Origin: Planctomycetota bacterium
GTDB taxonomy: Bacteria; Planctomycetota; UBA1135; GCA-002686595
DNA: 18,062 bases
Reading direction: 5' to 3'
Assembly (NCBI GenBank): GCA_016712565.1
Contig: JADJQU010000002.1
Span: forward strand, 1-18,062
Below are positions 1 to 7,188 of the stretch, piece by piece; within the stretch, counting starts at the first letter, position 1; each line of letters begins with the position of its first letter. The position numbers and the translations under genes are program-made. The notes beneath the pieces were generated by a model. The model searched no databases. It was not told where the DNA came from and worked only from the letters and a program-made list of their open reading frames with translations.

Positions 1-408
1 GGCCTGTTCGTGCCGCCGCACCCAGGTCCGGCGCCCTTGCGGGCCAACGTCCGCGCCCAGATGCCCGGGCGGCCCAGGCTCGGGAAGGCGCTGGCAGGCA
101 AGTCCCAACGCCTCTGCGGAGGTGGAGGACGCCCTGGTGGCCGCCGATCGCGAGCGCGCGACAGGCGTCCCCGGTCGAAGCCCCCGCCGCGAGCTGCCGT
201 TGCCCTGGGCCCCGCCTCCAAGACATGCAACGCACGGGCTTCGCCGACTCTTCGACGTGCTGGAGGCTCCAGCGCACGGCGCTCTACGGCCGAGACCGCC
301 CTGGTGGAGAGCCGCGCCGGCTGTGCACGAACACCCTCCCTGCCCTACTAAGGCCCTGGGCGGCGGCTGGTCCGAACAGGCGGCAGGGAGCCCGGGCGGC
401 TATCCTGA
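1..408 (+). CDS. Outer-membrane efflux protein (TolC/NodT-like), C-terminal part
   Basis: This is the C-terminal end of an outer-membrane channel of a tripartite efflux pump; its 5' part lies outside the window. The conserved tail can be followed across three frames: RANVRAQ (nt about 37-57), EDALVAADRERA (about 122-157), TGFADS (about 234-251), LFDVLEA (about 245-270), QRTALYG (about 273-293), ALVESRAG (about 298-321) and ALGGGW (about 353-370). The order and spacing match the last coiled-coil and strand region of NodT/TolC-type proteins, where 'RANV.AQ', 'EVEDAL', 'Y.TG..DFLDVLDAQR', 'L..SRA' and 'LY.ALGGGW' are typical. At least three frameshifts are needed, so the literal reading is not one open frame. 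The TGA at 406-408 is the most likely stop but depends on the repaired frame. Family knowledge places such genes at the end of RND or MacAB-type pump operons. The expected partners would be to the left and cannot be seen. Confidence 0.6.
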
Positions 409-718
409 ACGCCCATGCTGGTCCTTCCGGGCCTCACCGCTTGCGCGCCGTTTCTCATCGCCGCGTGTGGTGGGTTCCCTCGCGCGCAGGGGCTTCGCGC
501 CTGCTCGCGCGGCCGGCTGGCGCACGGCCCGTGCGTTGCCGGCGATCCTCCTGCAGGACGGTCTGGTGCTCTTCGGCGGGTCGGCCACGAGTTTCAGTCC
601 GGTCGATTGCGCGAAGGCCCTGCCCTTCCAGATCTGGTGCTTCGGCGGAGCCGTGGTGCAGTCCATCTTCGAGAGAAACCGCCAAGGCAGGATCGGCGGC
701 CACCGGAGGGACACCCTG
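409..718 (+). other. No assignable gene between efflux tail and small membrane protein
   Basis: This 310-bp stretch has no product I can name. The frame of the next gene stays open through it without a stop, so an N-terminally extended or upstream-fused form is formally possible. Its translation (for example LPAILLQDGLVLFGG at about 536-580) contains a short hydrophobic segment but no known motif. A good ribosome-binding site just before 719 argues that it is intergenic or a separate unrecognised gene. Confidence 0.3.
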
Positions 719-898
719 ATGGACAACTGGCTCCTCTACTACGCCTACACCGTGGCCTGGGTTCTCGCCTGGGCCGCCCTGATCCAGACCCGCGACGCCG
801 TGAAACCCGCCTGGAAGGACCCGCTGCGCCTCGGTGTGGCCGCGATCCTCCTGGTCAACGCCCTGGCGGGAGCGTCCTGGCCCTGGTGGGGGACCTGA
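719..898 (+). CDS. Small two-helix membrane protein (59 aa), hypothetical
   Basis: The 59-residue product starts MDNWLLYYAYTVAWVLAWAAL, in which residues 4-20 form a first hydrophobic helix. A polar stretch with Arg and Lys (about 23-36) follows, then a second helix (AAILLVNALAGA, about 40-51) and the end SWPWWGT. The ATG at 719 is supported by GGAGG about nine bases upstream. I know no family for it. Two hydrophobic helices joined by a basic loop suggest an inner-membrane hairpin protein. Its last 20 codons lie inside the 113-bp direct repeat, and a headless second copy of them is present at 4626-4686. In an ancestral arrangement without the 3.7-kb island, this gene would have been convergent with the OPT transporter gene, with only a few bases between the two stops. 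Confidence 0.6.
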   Translation: MDNWLLYYAYTVAWVLAWAALIQTRDAVKPAWKDPLRLGVAAILLVNALAGASWPWWGT

Positions 899-950
899 GG
901 GCGATCACTGGAGCGGCATCACGTCCGCGATCTTGAGCGCCACGATGGCG
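838..950. repeat. 113-bp direct repeat, left copy
   Basis: This copy starts at GGCCGCGATCCTCC and ends at CACGATGGCG. It matches 4626-4738 base for base at a constant offset of 3788, except at position 910 (G here, T at 4698). It contains the last codons of the 59-aa membrane protein on the plus strand and the last 14 codons plus stop of the OPT transporter on the minus strand. Similarity stops abruptly at both ends. Confidence 0.93.
905..950 (-). pseudogene. Orphan 3' tail of OPT transporter gene (duplicated)
   Basis: On the minus strand this encodes AIVALKIADVMPLQ and a TGA stop, the same C-terminus as the complete OPT gene (which ends ...VMPLK) ending at 4693. The rest of the transporter is absent: sequence beyond 950 is unrelated. 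The single K-to-Q difference is the one mismatch between the repeat copies. It is a by-product of the duplication and not a functional gene. Confidence 0.8.
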
Positions 951-1533
951 GCGGAACTCCCACCAGAGCAGCGCGGCACCGCAGACGACGAGCGTCACGG
1001 CAGCCAAGGAGGACCGGAGCTCTGGGTTCACAGGTGGCCTTGGATCACTGACGGCAGAGCAAGCGGGGCCACGCTCCGTGCCGCCTGTGCCGGTTCGCCG
1101 GCGCGAGGATGCCGTGATCAAGCGGGGGTGGAGCAGCTTGGCCACACTGAGGGTGACCTTGCTGCGACGAGAGTGTTCCAACCTGGTCTGGGTCGAAGAA
1201 CCCTGTGCGGCTCGTGGACTCCAACCGGAATTGCCTTCCCGAGTCCAGTTCCCTCAGACCCCTCGAGAAAACGCAGCTGTGCCAGGCCACGTTCTCGCGT
1301 CGGATGTGGCCGTAGTGACAGCCCTCCGCCCCTAGAGGCACCGGGATCGATGAGACGCAGTCAGGACGGGGCTGATCGAGCGCTGCCGGCAGCCCACCTT
1401 CCTCCACGGCGTGCCTGTCGATGGCAGAGATCAGCGGCTCGACATTGGATCGGACCTCGGGCGGGTCTTCGAGACCGGCAATGGGCCGCTCGGCATCTCT
1501 TGCTCAGCTGAGCTCACGTTGCGAGGAAGTCGT
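951..1533. other. No supported gene
   Basis: About 580 bp between the left repeat and the hypothetical gene has no reading frame with recognisable protein features. On the minus strand a short hydrophobic run (AAVTLVVCGAALLWW, about 963-1010) could be a membrane helix of a broken gene, but its frame reads on into the repeat in a frame different from the OPT tail. I see no terminator, RNA gene or transposase motif here. Confidence 0.4.
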
Positions 1534-3458
1534 TCACTCGCGCACGAGCTGGATGACTTTTTCGGAAGGGCTGTTCCGGTCGAGGATCCACTCGAAGGGC
1601 TCGATCTTGCGGTAGCCCGCCAACGCGGGGAGCGTCACACGATACGTGCCCGGCTGAGTCTGGAAACAGGTGAGTCGACCGGATCCGCTGCTCATGCTGG
1701 CCCTGCCGCGAAACGGCAGGTCGTCAACACGCTCGAACTTGACGTCGTCCATCGCGCGCATCGTCCAGGGCACGAGTTTGTCGCCTTCGCGCAGGACGAG
1801 TTCGACGGAGTAGTCGGGCTCCAGCGACAGGCTCAGTTCATTGGTGCCTGGGACGACTTCGAGGGCCCCCAGGGCGGAAAGATGCGCCCCGACGCAAGCA
1901 TCGATCCAGACCGTTCCGCACGGCGCCATGAATTCGAAGGTTCCGGGGGAAGTCTCCGACTGCCCAGAGCCCACGAGGTACGCCCGCTTGTCGAGGGGCC
2001 CCTTGTGTCCCCAACGATAGCTCGCGCCGCTCACGGGTTTCCCCGTAGCTGCATCGGTGAGATGCGCAACGACCCTGCCAGCGGGCGGCACTTCGACGAG
2101 CAGTTCCTGCCGCAGCAGGCCTGCCAGAAAAAACTCCTTCGCGAAATGTGCCTGCTGGATCGCGATTCGGCAGCGCCCCGCGTCGAGCAGGATCGGATCG
2201 GAGATCCAGGTCCCCGCTTCGATCGTCGACATGCTCGAACTTGGGATCTTCTGCGTGCGATACGTGCTACGGATGACGACGTCTAGGGAGTAGACGGTCA
2301 GTTCGAAGGCCTTCACGTCCCAGCCCGCGCTGAATTTGACCGTGATCACGACTTCGACTTTCCCCTCCTGGGGCAGATCCGTGATCGCGAGGACGACCTG
2401 ACTTTGCTGTCCTGGAACGATCGTGAACGACTGCTCGGCCAGGCTCTGCGGCTCGAGGGTCGAGCCGACTTCAGCGCGAACTCTGTAGGGGCCGCCAACG
2501 AGTTCCTCGACGGCGAGGATGGGCCGCGCTTCCGAGCCGAGCTGATCTCCGCGCCACTGGGTGATCGACTTGAGTACGGGACCGAGCTCCTGGTAGAGCT
2601 GCAATCGCAACTTGGGATCGCGATTCGCACCGTCGATCGCCAGGCGCAAGCTCCCGATGGGTTCGAGGCGCAGGAAAAACTCACCGGCGGCGAGCGGATC
2701 GACCAGGATGCATCCCATCGCGTAGCCCGTGCGCTGCACGAAGTGCATCGGCAATCCCGAGGCGAGATCGTCCGTGGCATACGCGATTTCGAGCGGGGAT
2801 CGCAGGCTCACGCCGATGGGATCGCCCGTGGGACGCTCCAACCGTTCGTCGATTCCAAGGGCATCCCACTCGGAGAGTCGATACAGGGAGAGATCGTCGA
2901 GCTCGAGGTTGTCTCGCGCATCGACCACGTGCAGGAGCACAACGTTCGTCCACTGACAACGCAGCTCTGGCAGTCGTGCCTCGGCAACCTCGGTTCCGAA
3001 CGGGGCACGAGCATGGCCGGCCGGCCACCCAGTTCGAGCTTCGAGATCAGGTAATGCGCGCCCGGGGGCAGGTGCGCTGACCACTGGCCCTGGGTCACTT
3101 GCACGACGATCGGATCCTGGCGCGGATCGAGGACATGCAGGGTGAAGGAGCCGGATTCACTCCTGTGCTCCGCGCCGCCTGCGTCGAGCACGACGATGGT
3201 CGCGAGCTCGGTTGGCGACGGAGTGAGCAAGGGGGGCGGTGCCGGCTCAAGGGCCGTGCGCCGCGGCGAGTCGGGAGCCGCAACGTCCAGCTCTCGGGCG
3301 TTTCCCGTTGGATCCCTCGGACGCTCACGCGGCGCGTCGGTCGCCGCCGTCGGCGATGTGCGCAGAGGATCTGGATCGTTCGAGACCCGCCAGATCACGG
3401 CGAAGAGCGCAAGGACCAACAGGCTCGCGCCCCATACGCGGATTCGCTTCGATGACAT
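1534..3458 (-). CDS. Membrane-anchored hypothetical protein, extracytoplasmic beta-rich (frameshifted)
   Basis: The gene reads on the minus strand from ATG at 3458 (MSSKRIRVWGASLLVLALF) in one frame to about 3000, then in another frame to the stop at 1534. One indel near 2995-3006, close to a GGGG run, joins LELGGRPAML to EARLPELRCQWTNVVLLHV. The repaired product is about 640 residues. Residues 1-20 are a basic N-terminus plus one hydrophobic helix, so it is a signal anchor or uncleaved signal. A Pro/Thr/Arg-rich linker follows, then about 550 residues of alternating short hydrophobic strands without further membrane segments. Around 2010-2090 the text GRVVAHLTDAATGKPVSGAS resembles a carboxypeptidase-regulatory-like beta-sandwich (family knowledge: 'G.V.D..TG.PV.GA'). 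No catalytic motif was seen. Such large anchored beta-repeat proteins are common in Planctomycetota. It is the only long gene in the island. Confidence 0.6.
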
Positions 3459-3719
3459 GGATTCGGCGCGTCTTACCGGATCTTGGAGGTCCTGGCCTGC
3501 GGCGCAACAGCCCAGCTCTGAGATTCCCGTGGGCAAGGCATCCCGTGGCTGGACAGAGCGCGAGCTCGAACAGGCACGGCGAAGCCGCGATTCAAGGCAC
3601 GGGCCCGGTGCAACCGCATTCGCACGGATGGGAGGACCGCGTCGGAACTGACGCCTCGACCACCCCAGCGGAGGGAAGTCCGAAGCCCCGAGAATTCCAT
3701 TGGCCCATGAGAGACCGCC

Positions 3720-3857
3720 ATGTGCACCTGGATGTCGTCGCTCCTCTTGATGGGCTCCGCACTCTGTGCTGTCGCGCCGCTAGCGCAAGCCGAGTTCCAG
3801 GACCTGACCGGCTCGCCGGATAGGAATTCCAAGCCCCAGACCATGCCGTCACGGTAG
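3720..3857 (+). pseudogene. Start of a secreted protein, truncated after the signal peptide
   Basis: This 45-codon frame begins MCTWMSSLLLMGSALCAVAP and continues LAQAEFQDLTGSPD before stopping at TAG 3855-3857. The first 24 or so residues form a classical Sec signal peptide with a hydrophobic core and a probable cleavage after AQA. 'EFQDLTG' looks like the opening of a mature exported domain. No continuation was recognisable in any frame downstream, so it is either the remains of a longer secreted protein or a very small exported peptide. It is divergent from the hypothetical gene starting at 3458, with about 260 bp between them. Confidence 0.4.
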
Positions 3858-4159
3858 CACTCCGCAGGGCTAGGGGGGCCGCGAAGGGGCGGTATTCGCC
3901 GTACTTCCGCGGGTCGAGACGCTCTGGGCCTGCCGCGAAGCGTCGTCGGAGAGCGCTCAAGCGGCGGGCCGTGGCTCGCGTGGCAATGCGTCGCCTCGGG
4001 CGCATGCGGAGCGTGCGGGAATGCCCGCTGGTTCTCACCTCACGCGCCGAAGGCCAGTTCTTCTCCGACGCGCGAGCGCGCGGGGACTGGAGGCGCGCCG
4101 GGCCGTCCGAGAGGATCGAGGTTCTTTCGCACGACGACGGCATCGCTGAGTTAAGCCCT
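3858..4159. other. No supported gene
   Basis: About 300 bp between the broken secreted-protein start and the paired palindromes. Frames on both strands are Arg/Ala/Ser-rich without motifs, as expected for non-coding GC-rich DNA. The minus-strand frame of the transposase relic reads through this stretch to 3592, but nothing after its KLIAGF motif resembles a transposase. Confidence 0.35.
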
Positions 4160-4206
4160 GATTCGTCCCGAAGCGACGAATCGCAACAGCCCTCCATGGG
4201 CTGTTG
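4160..4206. repeat. Two adjacent perfect palindromes beside the IS91 relic
   Basis: The first palindrome is GATTCGTC (4160-4167), a 7-nt loop and GACGAATC (4175-4182). One base later comes CAACAGCCC (4184-4192), a 5-nt loop and GGGCTGTTG (4198-4206). Both stems, 8 and 9 bp, are perfect. They lie immediately downstream of the last recognisable transposase codons on the minus strand. IS91-type elements carry hairpins at the ends where their transposase nicks and stops, so these may be the element's terminus. A bidirectional terminator is the main alternative. Confidence 0.55.
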
Positions 4207-4596
4207 AGAGAGGAATCCCGCGATCAGCTTGCGTCGTGCTCCGCAGTGCGGGCACTCGAGCACGTCGATGGGAAAGACGCTTTGCAAGCGCCCGGCTCAA
4301 GTCAGGCGGCGCGTCTTCTCGCGGCGCTCTGTGTCTGAGTCGTGCGCGGCTGTGCAGTCAGCGGGCGCTGCACTCGCCGTCGTTGACTTGATCCGTCCCG
4401 GCACGAGCAATTCGCAATCAGGCGCCGCGAGTGCGAGCACACCATGAGACGTGTGCGGATGAGCACGCGGCCTGGACACGAGAGCCGCCATTCGCTCGAG
4501 GAATGTCCGTGGATCGACAGGCGTGCGGGTCGACGCGGAGACGTTCGTGCGACGCGTCGTCGCGGTGGAACCGACGAGCTTCGCCGGCGGGCCCAA
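4207..4596 (-). pseudogene. IS91-family (Y2/HUH) transposase, C-terminal remnant
   Basis: On the minus strand, in one frame, the text DPRTFLERMAALVSRPRAHP then HTSHGVLALAAP (about 4510-4415) is followed by an Ala/Thr-rich stretch, RREKTRRLT, a TGA, and then LQSVFPIDVLECPHCGARRK LIAGF (about 4285-4215). This is the C-terminal layout of IS91-like transposases: 'FLERLAALVPRPR..L..YHGVLAP', a variable linker, then 'W..LL.RVF.IDVL.CP.CGGR..LIA'. In that family Trp usually stands where the TGA is, so a TGG-to-TGA change fits. The catalytic HUH and two-Tyr region is absent; the homology ends at about 4600, some 30 bp before the right direct repeat. After LIAGF the usual 'DP.VI..IL.HLGL' tail is missing. 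The gene cannot act alone. Confidence 0.7.
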
Positions 4597-4625
4597 TCTC
4601 GGTACGACGCTGCAGGCCGCGGGAC

Positions 4626-4686
4626 GGCCGCGATCCTCCTGGTCAACGCCCTGGCGGGAGCGTCCTGGCCCTGGTGGGGGACCTGA
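4626..4686 (+). pseudogene. Orphan 3' tail of the 59-aa membrane protein gene
   Basis: The plus strand encodes AAILLVNALAGASWPWWGT and a TGA at 4684-4686, identical to the end of the gene at 719-898. The first 39 or so codons, including the start and first helix, are missing, and the sequence to the left is the transposase relic. It is a duplication by-product. Confidence 0.8.
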
Positions 4687-4738
4687 GGGCGATCACTTGA
4701 GCGGCATCACGTCCGCGATCTTGAGCGCCACGATGGCG
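4626..4738. repeat. 113-bp direct repeat, right copy
   Basis: This is the partner of 838-950, with one mismatch at 4698. It joins the transposase relic side of the island to the 3' end of the intact OPT transporter gene. It holds the headless tail of the 59-aa membrane protein gene on the plus strand. Confidence 0.93.
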
Positions 4739-6552
4739 ACCCCTATCAAGCTCTCGCCGGCGATCAGACCCGAGGCCATCGGGACCACGTAGCTCGAGGC
4801 GAAGCGCGGCACGACGCGGCGCAGGATCTCGGCCATGAGGCCCTCCAGGAACATGGCGATTACGTTGCTGCCCGGCAGCACCATCGAGAGCCCGAGTCCC
4901 GAGGGCGAGGGCACGAAGGCCTTGGCTCGCGACGGGGCGAAGCGCTCCGCCAGGGCCAGGAGCACGCCCAGGATGAGGCCGACGGCCGCCGCCAGTTGCG
5001 CTTCGCCCCCAGGGCGCCCAGACCGTGGGCGAAGGCCTCGACACGCCGGCCCACACCACGCAGGAGGGCGCGGGCCAGCCCTCGGTTCCCAGCACCGCGG
5101 GATCGGGGATCAAGAGCCGGAAGGCCGGCACGATCACCAGGGCGCCGACCACCACGCCCACGAGTTGGGCGCGGAACTGGGCCCGCGGGTCGCCGCCCAG
5201 GAGCCAGCCGGTCTTCAGGGTCGTGAGCAGGTCCGCCGCGTGCAGGCCGACTCCGCCGGTGACGTTGCCCGACATGATGTTCCCTGGCAGGTTTCCCGGC
5301 GTGACGGCGCCGTAGATCAACTGCGTCACCGGCCCCAGGGCCTTGGTGGGGTCACGTCCGTCTCGCCGGTGACTCCGCGCCGCCACGAAGCCCATCACGA
5401 TCGACAGCGGAAGCGCGATCAGCGCGGCCCAGATCGGGATCTGGAACAGCCAAGCCATCAGGAACACGATCAGGGGCGAAAGGGCCAGGAATCCCGCGGG
5501 GAACCACCAGGCCGGGCACTCCACCTCGTCGATCGGCGCCACGACCTCGTTCGCGCCGCGCTTCCGGAACACGTGGGAGAGGCCGCTGAAGGAGCGCGCA
5601 ATGCTGCGCCAGTCCAGTGCAAGGAAGTCAGGCCCGCGGCGACGAGCAGCGACGCTCCAGGCCAGACCGTCCACTTGACGATTTCCTTGTAGCTGACGCC
5701 CGTGACCAGGCCGCGCTCCACCAGCGACGGCGCCAGGAAGGCGTAGGTGAGCACGCCCCCGAGCAGCAGGGACCACGCGGTGCGAAAGCTCATCAGGGCG
5801 CCCGCCCCGACCAGCACGACCTCGGCCTTGAGCGCCAGCGTCCAGTCCAGGGCCGCGCGGCCGGCGACCGTGAAGGGCAGGCCGATCACGGCGGGGATCT
5901 TGAAGCCCGCCATCCAACCCACGGTGGCGTCACGGCACCAGGTGAGCAGGGCCGCGAACAGGCCCGCGTAGAGCAGTGCCCGCGACTGTTTCGCTCCCGC
6001 CTGCGCTCCGCCCGAGGCGCCGTCGCCCGCGGCCTCGGCGAATTCGGCGGCGTGGATCGACTTGATCGTCTCCGCCGTGGCCATGCCGGTCGGAAACGCG
6101 AGTCCCTCCTGGTTGATCAGCTGGCGCTTGATGGGGATCGCCACGAACACGCCGAGCGCGGCGATCACAGCGAACCAGACCACCAGGGGCAGGGTCGGAG
6201 GCCGCACCGTGGTGACTATCAACAGCGCGCCCAGGGCCGCCATGTTGCCGCCGCCGGTCATGTAGCCCGCGCCCGAGGCCACCGTGGTCAGGGCGTTGTT
6301 CTCCAGGGGCCGTGAACGGGCGCGCGCGATGCCCAGGGCCTTGAGTCCGCGAAAGGCACTGAAGGCCAGGATCGCGGCCGTGATCGTGACCCCCATGGAC
6401 CAGCCCGTCTTGAAGAAGACGTACAGGTTCGAGATGCACATCACCACGCCGATGAGCATGCCGACGACCACCGCCCGCAGCGTGAGCTGGGGCACGCCGG
6501 TCCGGCGGACGTGGGCGATCCAATGGGCTTCGGGGTCGGTGCGCTGGGTCAT
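4693..6552 (-). CDS. OPT-family transporter (oligopeptide/metal-chelate type), frameshifted
   Basis: This is a polytopic inner-membrane transporter of the prokaryotic OPT family, whose known substrates are small peptides or metal-chelating siderophore-like compounds; the substrate here is unknown. The minus-strand product begins MTQRTDPEAHWIAHVRRTGV at 6552; an ATG at 6600 is an alternative start. The N-terminal third has ISNLYVFFKTGWSMGV and NNALTTVASGAGYMTGGGNM. The middle has GAVTPGNLPGNIMSGNVTGG and TLKTGWLLGGDPRAQ, and the end has PSPSGLGLSMVLPG and AIVALKIADVMPLK. More than ten hydrophobic helices alternate along it. Indels near 5620, 5043 and 5000 split it into four frames; joined, it is about 620 residues, close to the family norm. 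A 168-residue gene lies just upstream on the same strand. The final 46 bp are inside the 113-bp direct repeat, so a second copy of the tail lies at 905-950. Confidence 0.85.
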
Positions 6553-6615
6553 GGGCAGGGGCGTCTCGGGCCGGGGAGTGCTGGGCTGGCCTGCGAGCAT
6601 ACGGCCGGCCGCCGC

Positions 6616-7122
6616 CTAACGCCTTCGGTCCCCGTGGTTGGCCAGGGCCAGCCGGGTCCAACGCCAACCGTCGTCGGTCCGGGAGACCGTGCCGCGGAAC
6701 TGGGCGTCCCAGACCAATTCCGACTGCGCGCCGCGCCGCAGGTGGAACTGCACGGCGAGGCGGGTGTCGGCGGATTGCTCGTCCTCGGCCACTTCGACGG
6801 CCAGGGAGTCCGGCACGAGGGTGGCGCTCCACAGGAAGCCGCCCTGCTCGTCCGTCTCGTTGAGGTAGAGGTAGACCAGGACCTTGTGGATGTCCTCGCG
6901 GGTCAGGGCGGCCGTGGCGTCGACGAAGTCCTTGGCGATGCCCTCCAGCACGGGCGCCGCCCGGGCCCGATTGAAGCCCTCGAGCATGTCCTCGACCACC
7001 CAGCGCACGCGCGTGGCGGGCGAGGCCAGGGCGATCACCAGGGCCCGCACGCCGTAGTAGACGGCCAGCGCGGCCACCAAACCCAGGCCCACGTTCCGGA
7101 GCATCCTCGCCATGGCGCGCAT
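6616..7122 (-). CDS. Membrane-anchored hypothetical protein (168 aa), upstream of OPT gene
   Basis: The minus-strand frame is intact to a TAG at 6616-6618. Starts at 7122 (MRAMARMLRNVG) and 7113 are both possible; GGGGAC lies about a dozen bases upstream of the former. Residues around 8-30 (NVGLGLVAALAVYYGVRALV) form one hydrophobic helix, so the protein is probably anchored with its body outside the cytoplasm. The body has helices in the first half (VVEDMLEGFNRARAAPVLEG) and strands in the second, ending FRGTVSRTDDGWRWTRLALA. That helix-then-sheet order, with 'DGWRW' near the end, resembles NTF2/SnoaL-like folds, but this is inference and no family is assigned. The gene stops about 63 bp before the preferred OPT start and probably shares its transcript. 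It is divergent from hisS, with 66 bp between the starts. No frameshift was needed. Confidence 0.65.
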   Translation of the reverse strand: MRAMARMLRNVGLGLVAALAVYYGVRALVIALASPATRVRWVVEDMLEGFNRARAAPVLEGIAKDFVDATAALTREDIHKVLVYLYLNETDEQGGFLWSATLVPDSLAVEVAEDEQSADTRLAVQFHLRRGAQSELVWDAQFRGTVSRTDDGWRWTRLALANHGDRRR

Positions 7123-7188
7123 GGTACGCGCCGGGTCCCCGCAGTGGAGGGGGGGCCCTGGAACCCGTATGCTCCCGGGCGATCTCCG

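Larger units (their letters stand above)
951..4625. mobile_element. 3.7-kb island bracketed by 113-bp direct repeats (putative insertion)
   Basis: The interval lies exactly between the two repeat copies and separates two genes that would otherwise be convergent neighbours. Each disrupted neighbour keeps one full copy: the small membrane gene on the left and the OPT gene on the right. That is the pattern expected when a segment enters by recombination through a 113-bp match, or by an event duplicating its target. The island appears lower in GC than its surroundings: hand counts of single 60-base lines gave 33/60 (2221-2280), 36/60 (2581-2640), 40/60 (2761-2820) and 41/60 (1981-2040), against 44/60 (6181-6240) and 46/60 (7861-7920) outside, although one OPT line gave 38/60. 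It carries a decayed IS91-type transposase at its right edge. A repeat of 113 bp is far longer than an ordinary target-site duplication, and an assembly join is an alternative explanation. Confidence 0.4.

Noticed and set aside
1411..3054. Plus-strand open frames opposite the island's hypothetical gene
   Set aside because: The minus strand carries a signal anchor and coherent protein text; the plus frames show mirror-image composition without features.
4151..4206. Possible integron attC site (GTTAAGC beside palindromes)
   Set aside because: One GTTRRRY-like heptamer is present, but the matching RYYYAAC partner is absent on the same strand at attC spacing, and no integrase was seen.
838..4738. 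Ordinary IS target-site duplication
   Set aside because: The repeat is 113 bp, far longer than duplications made by DDE transposases, and IS91-type elements usually make none.
4835..6315. Plus-strand open frames opposite the OPT transporter
   Set aside because: The minus strand encodes clear OPT motifs and membrane helices; the plus frames are Gln/Arg/His-rich antisense text.
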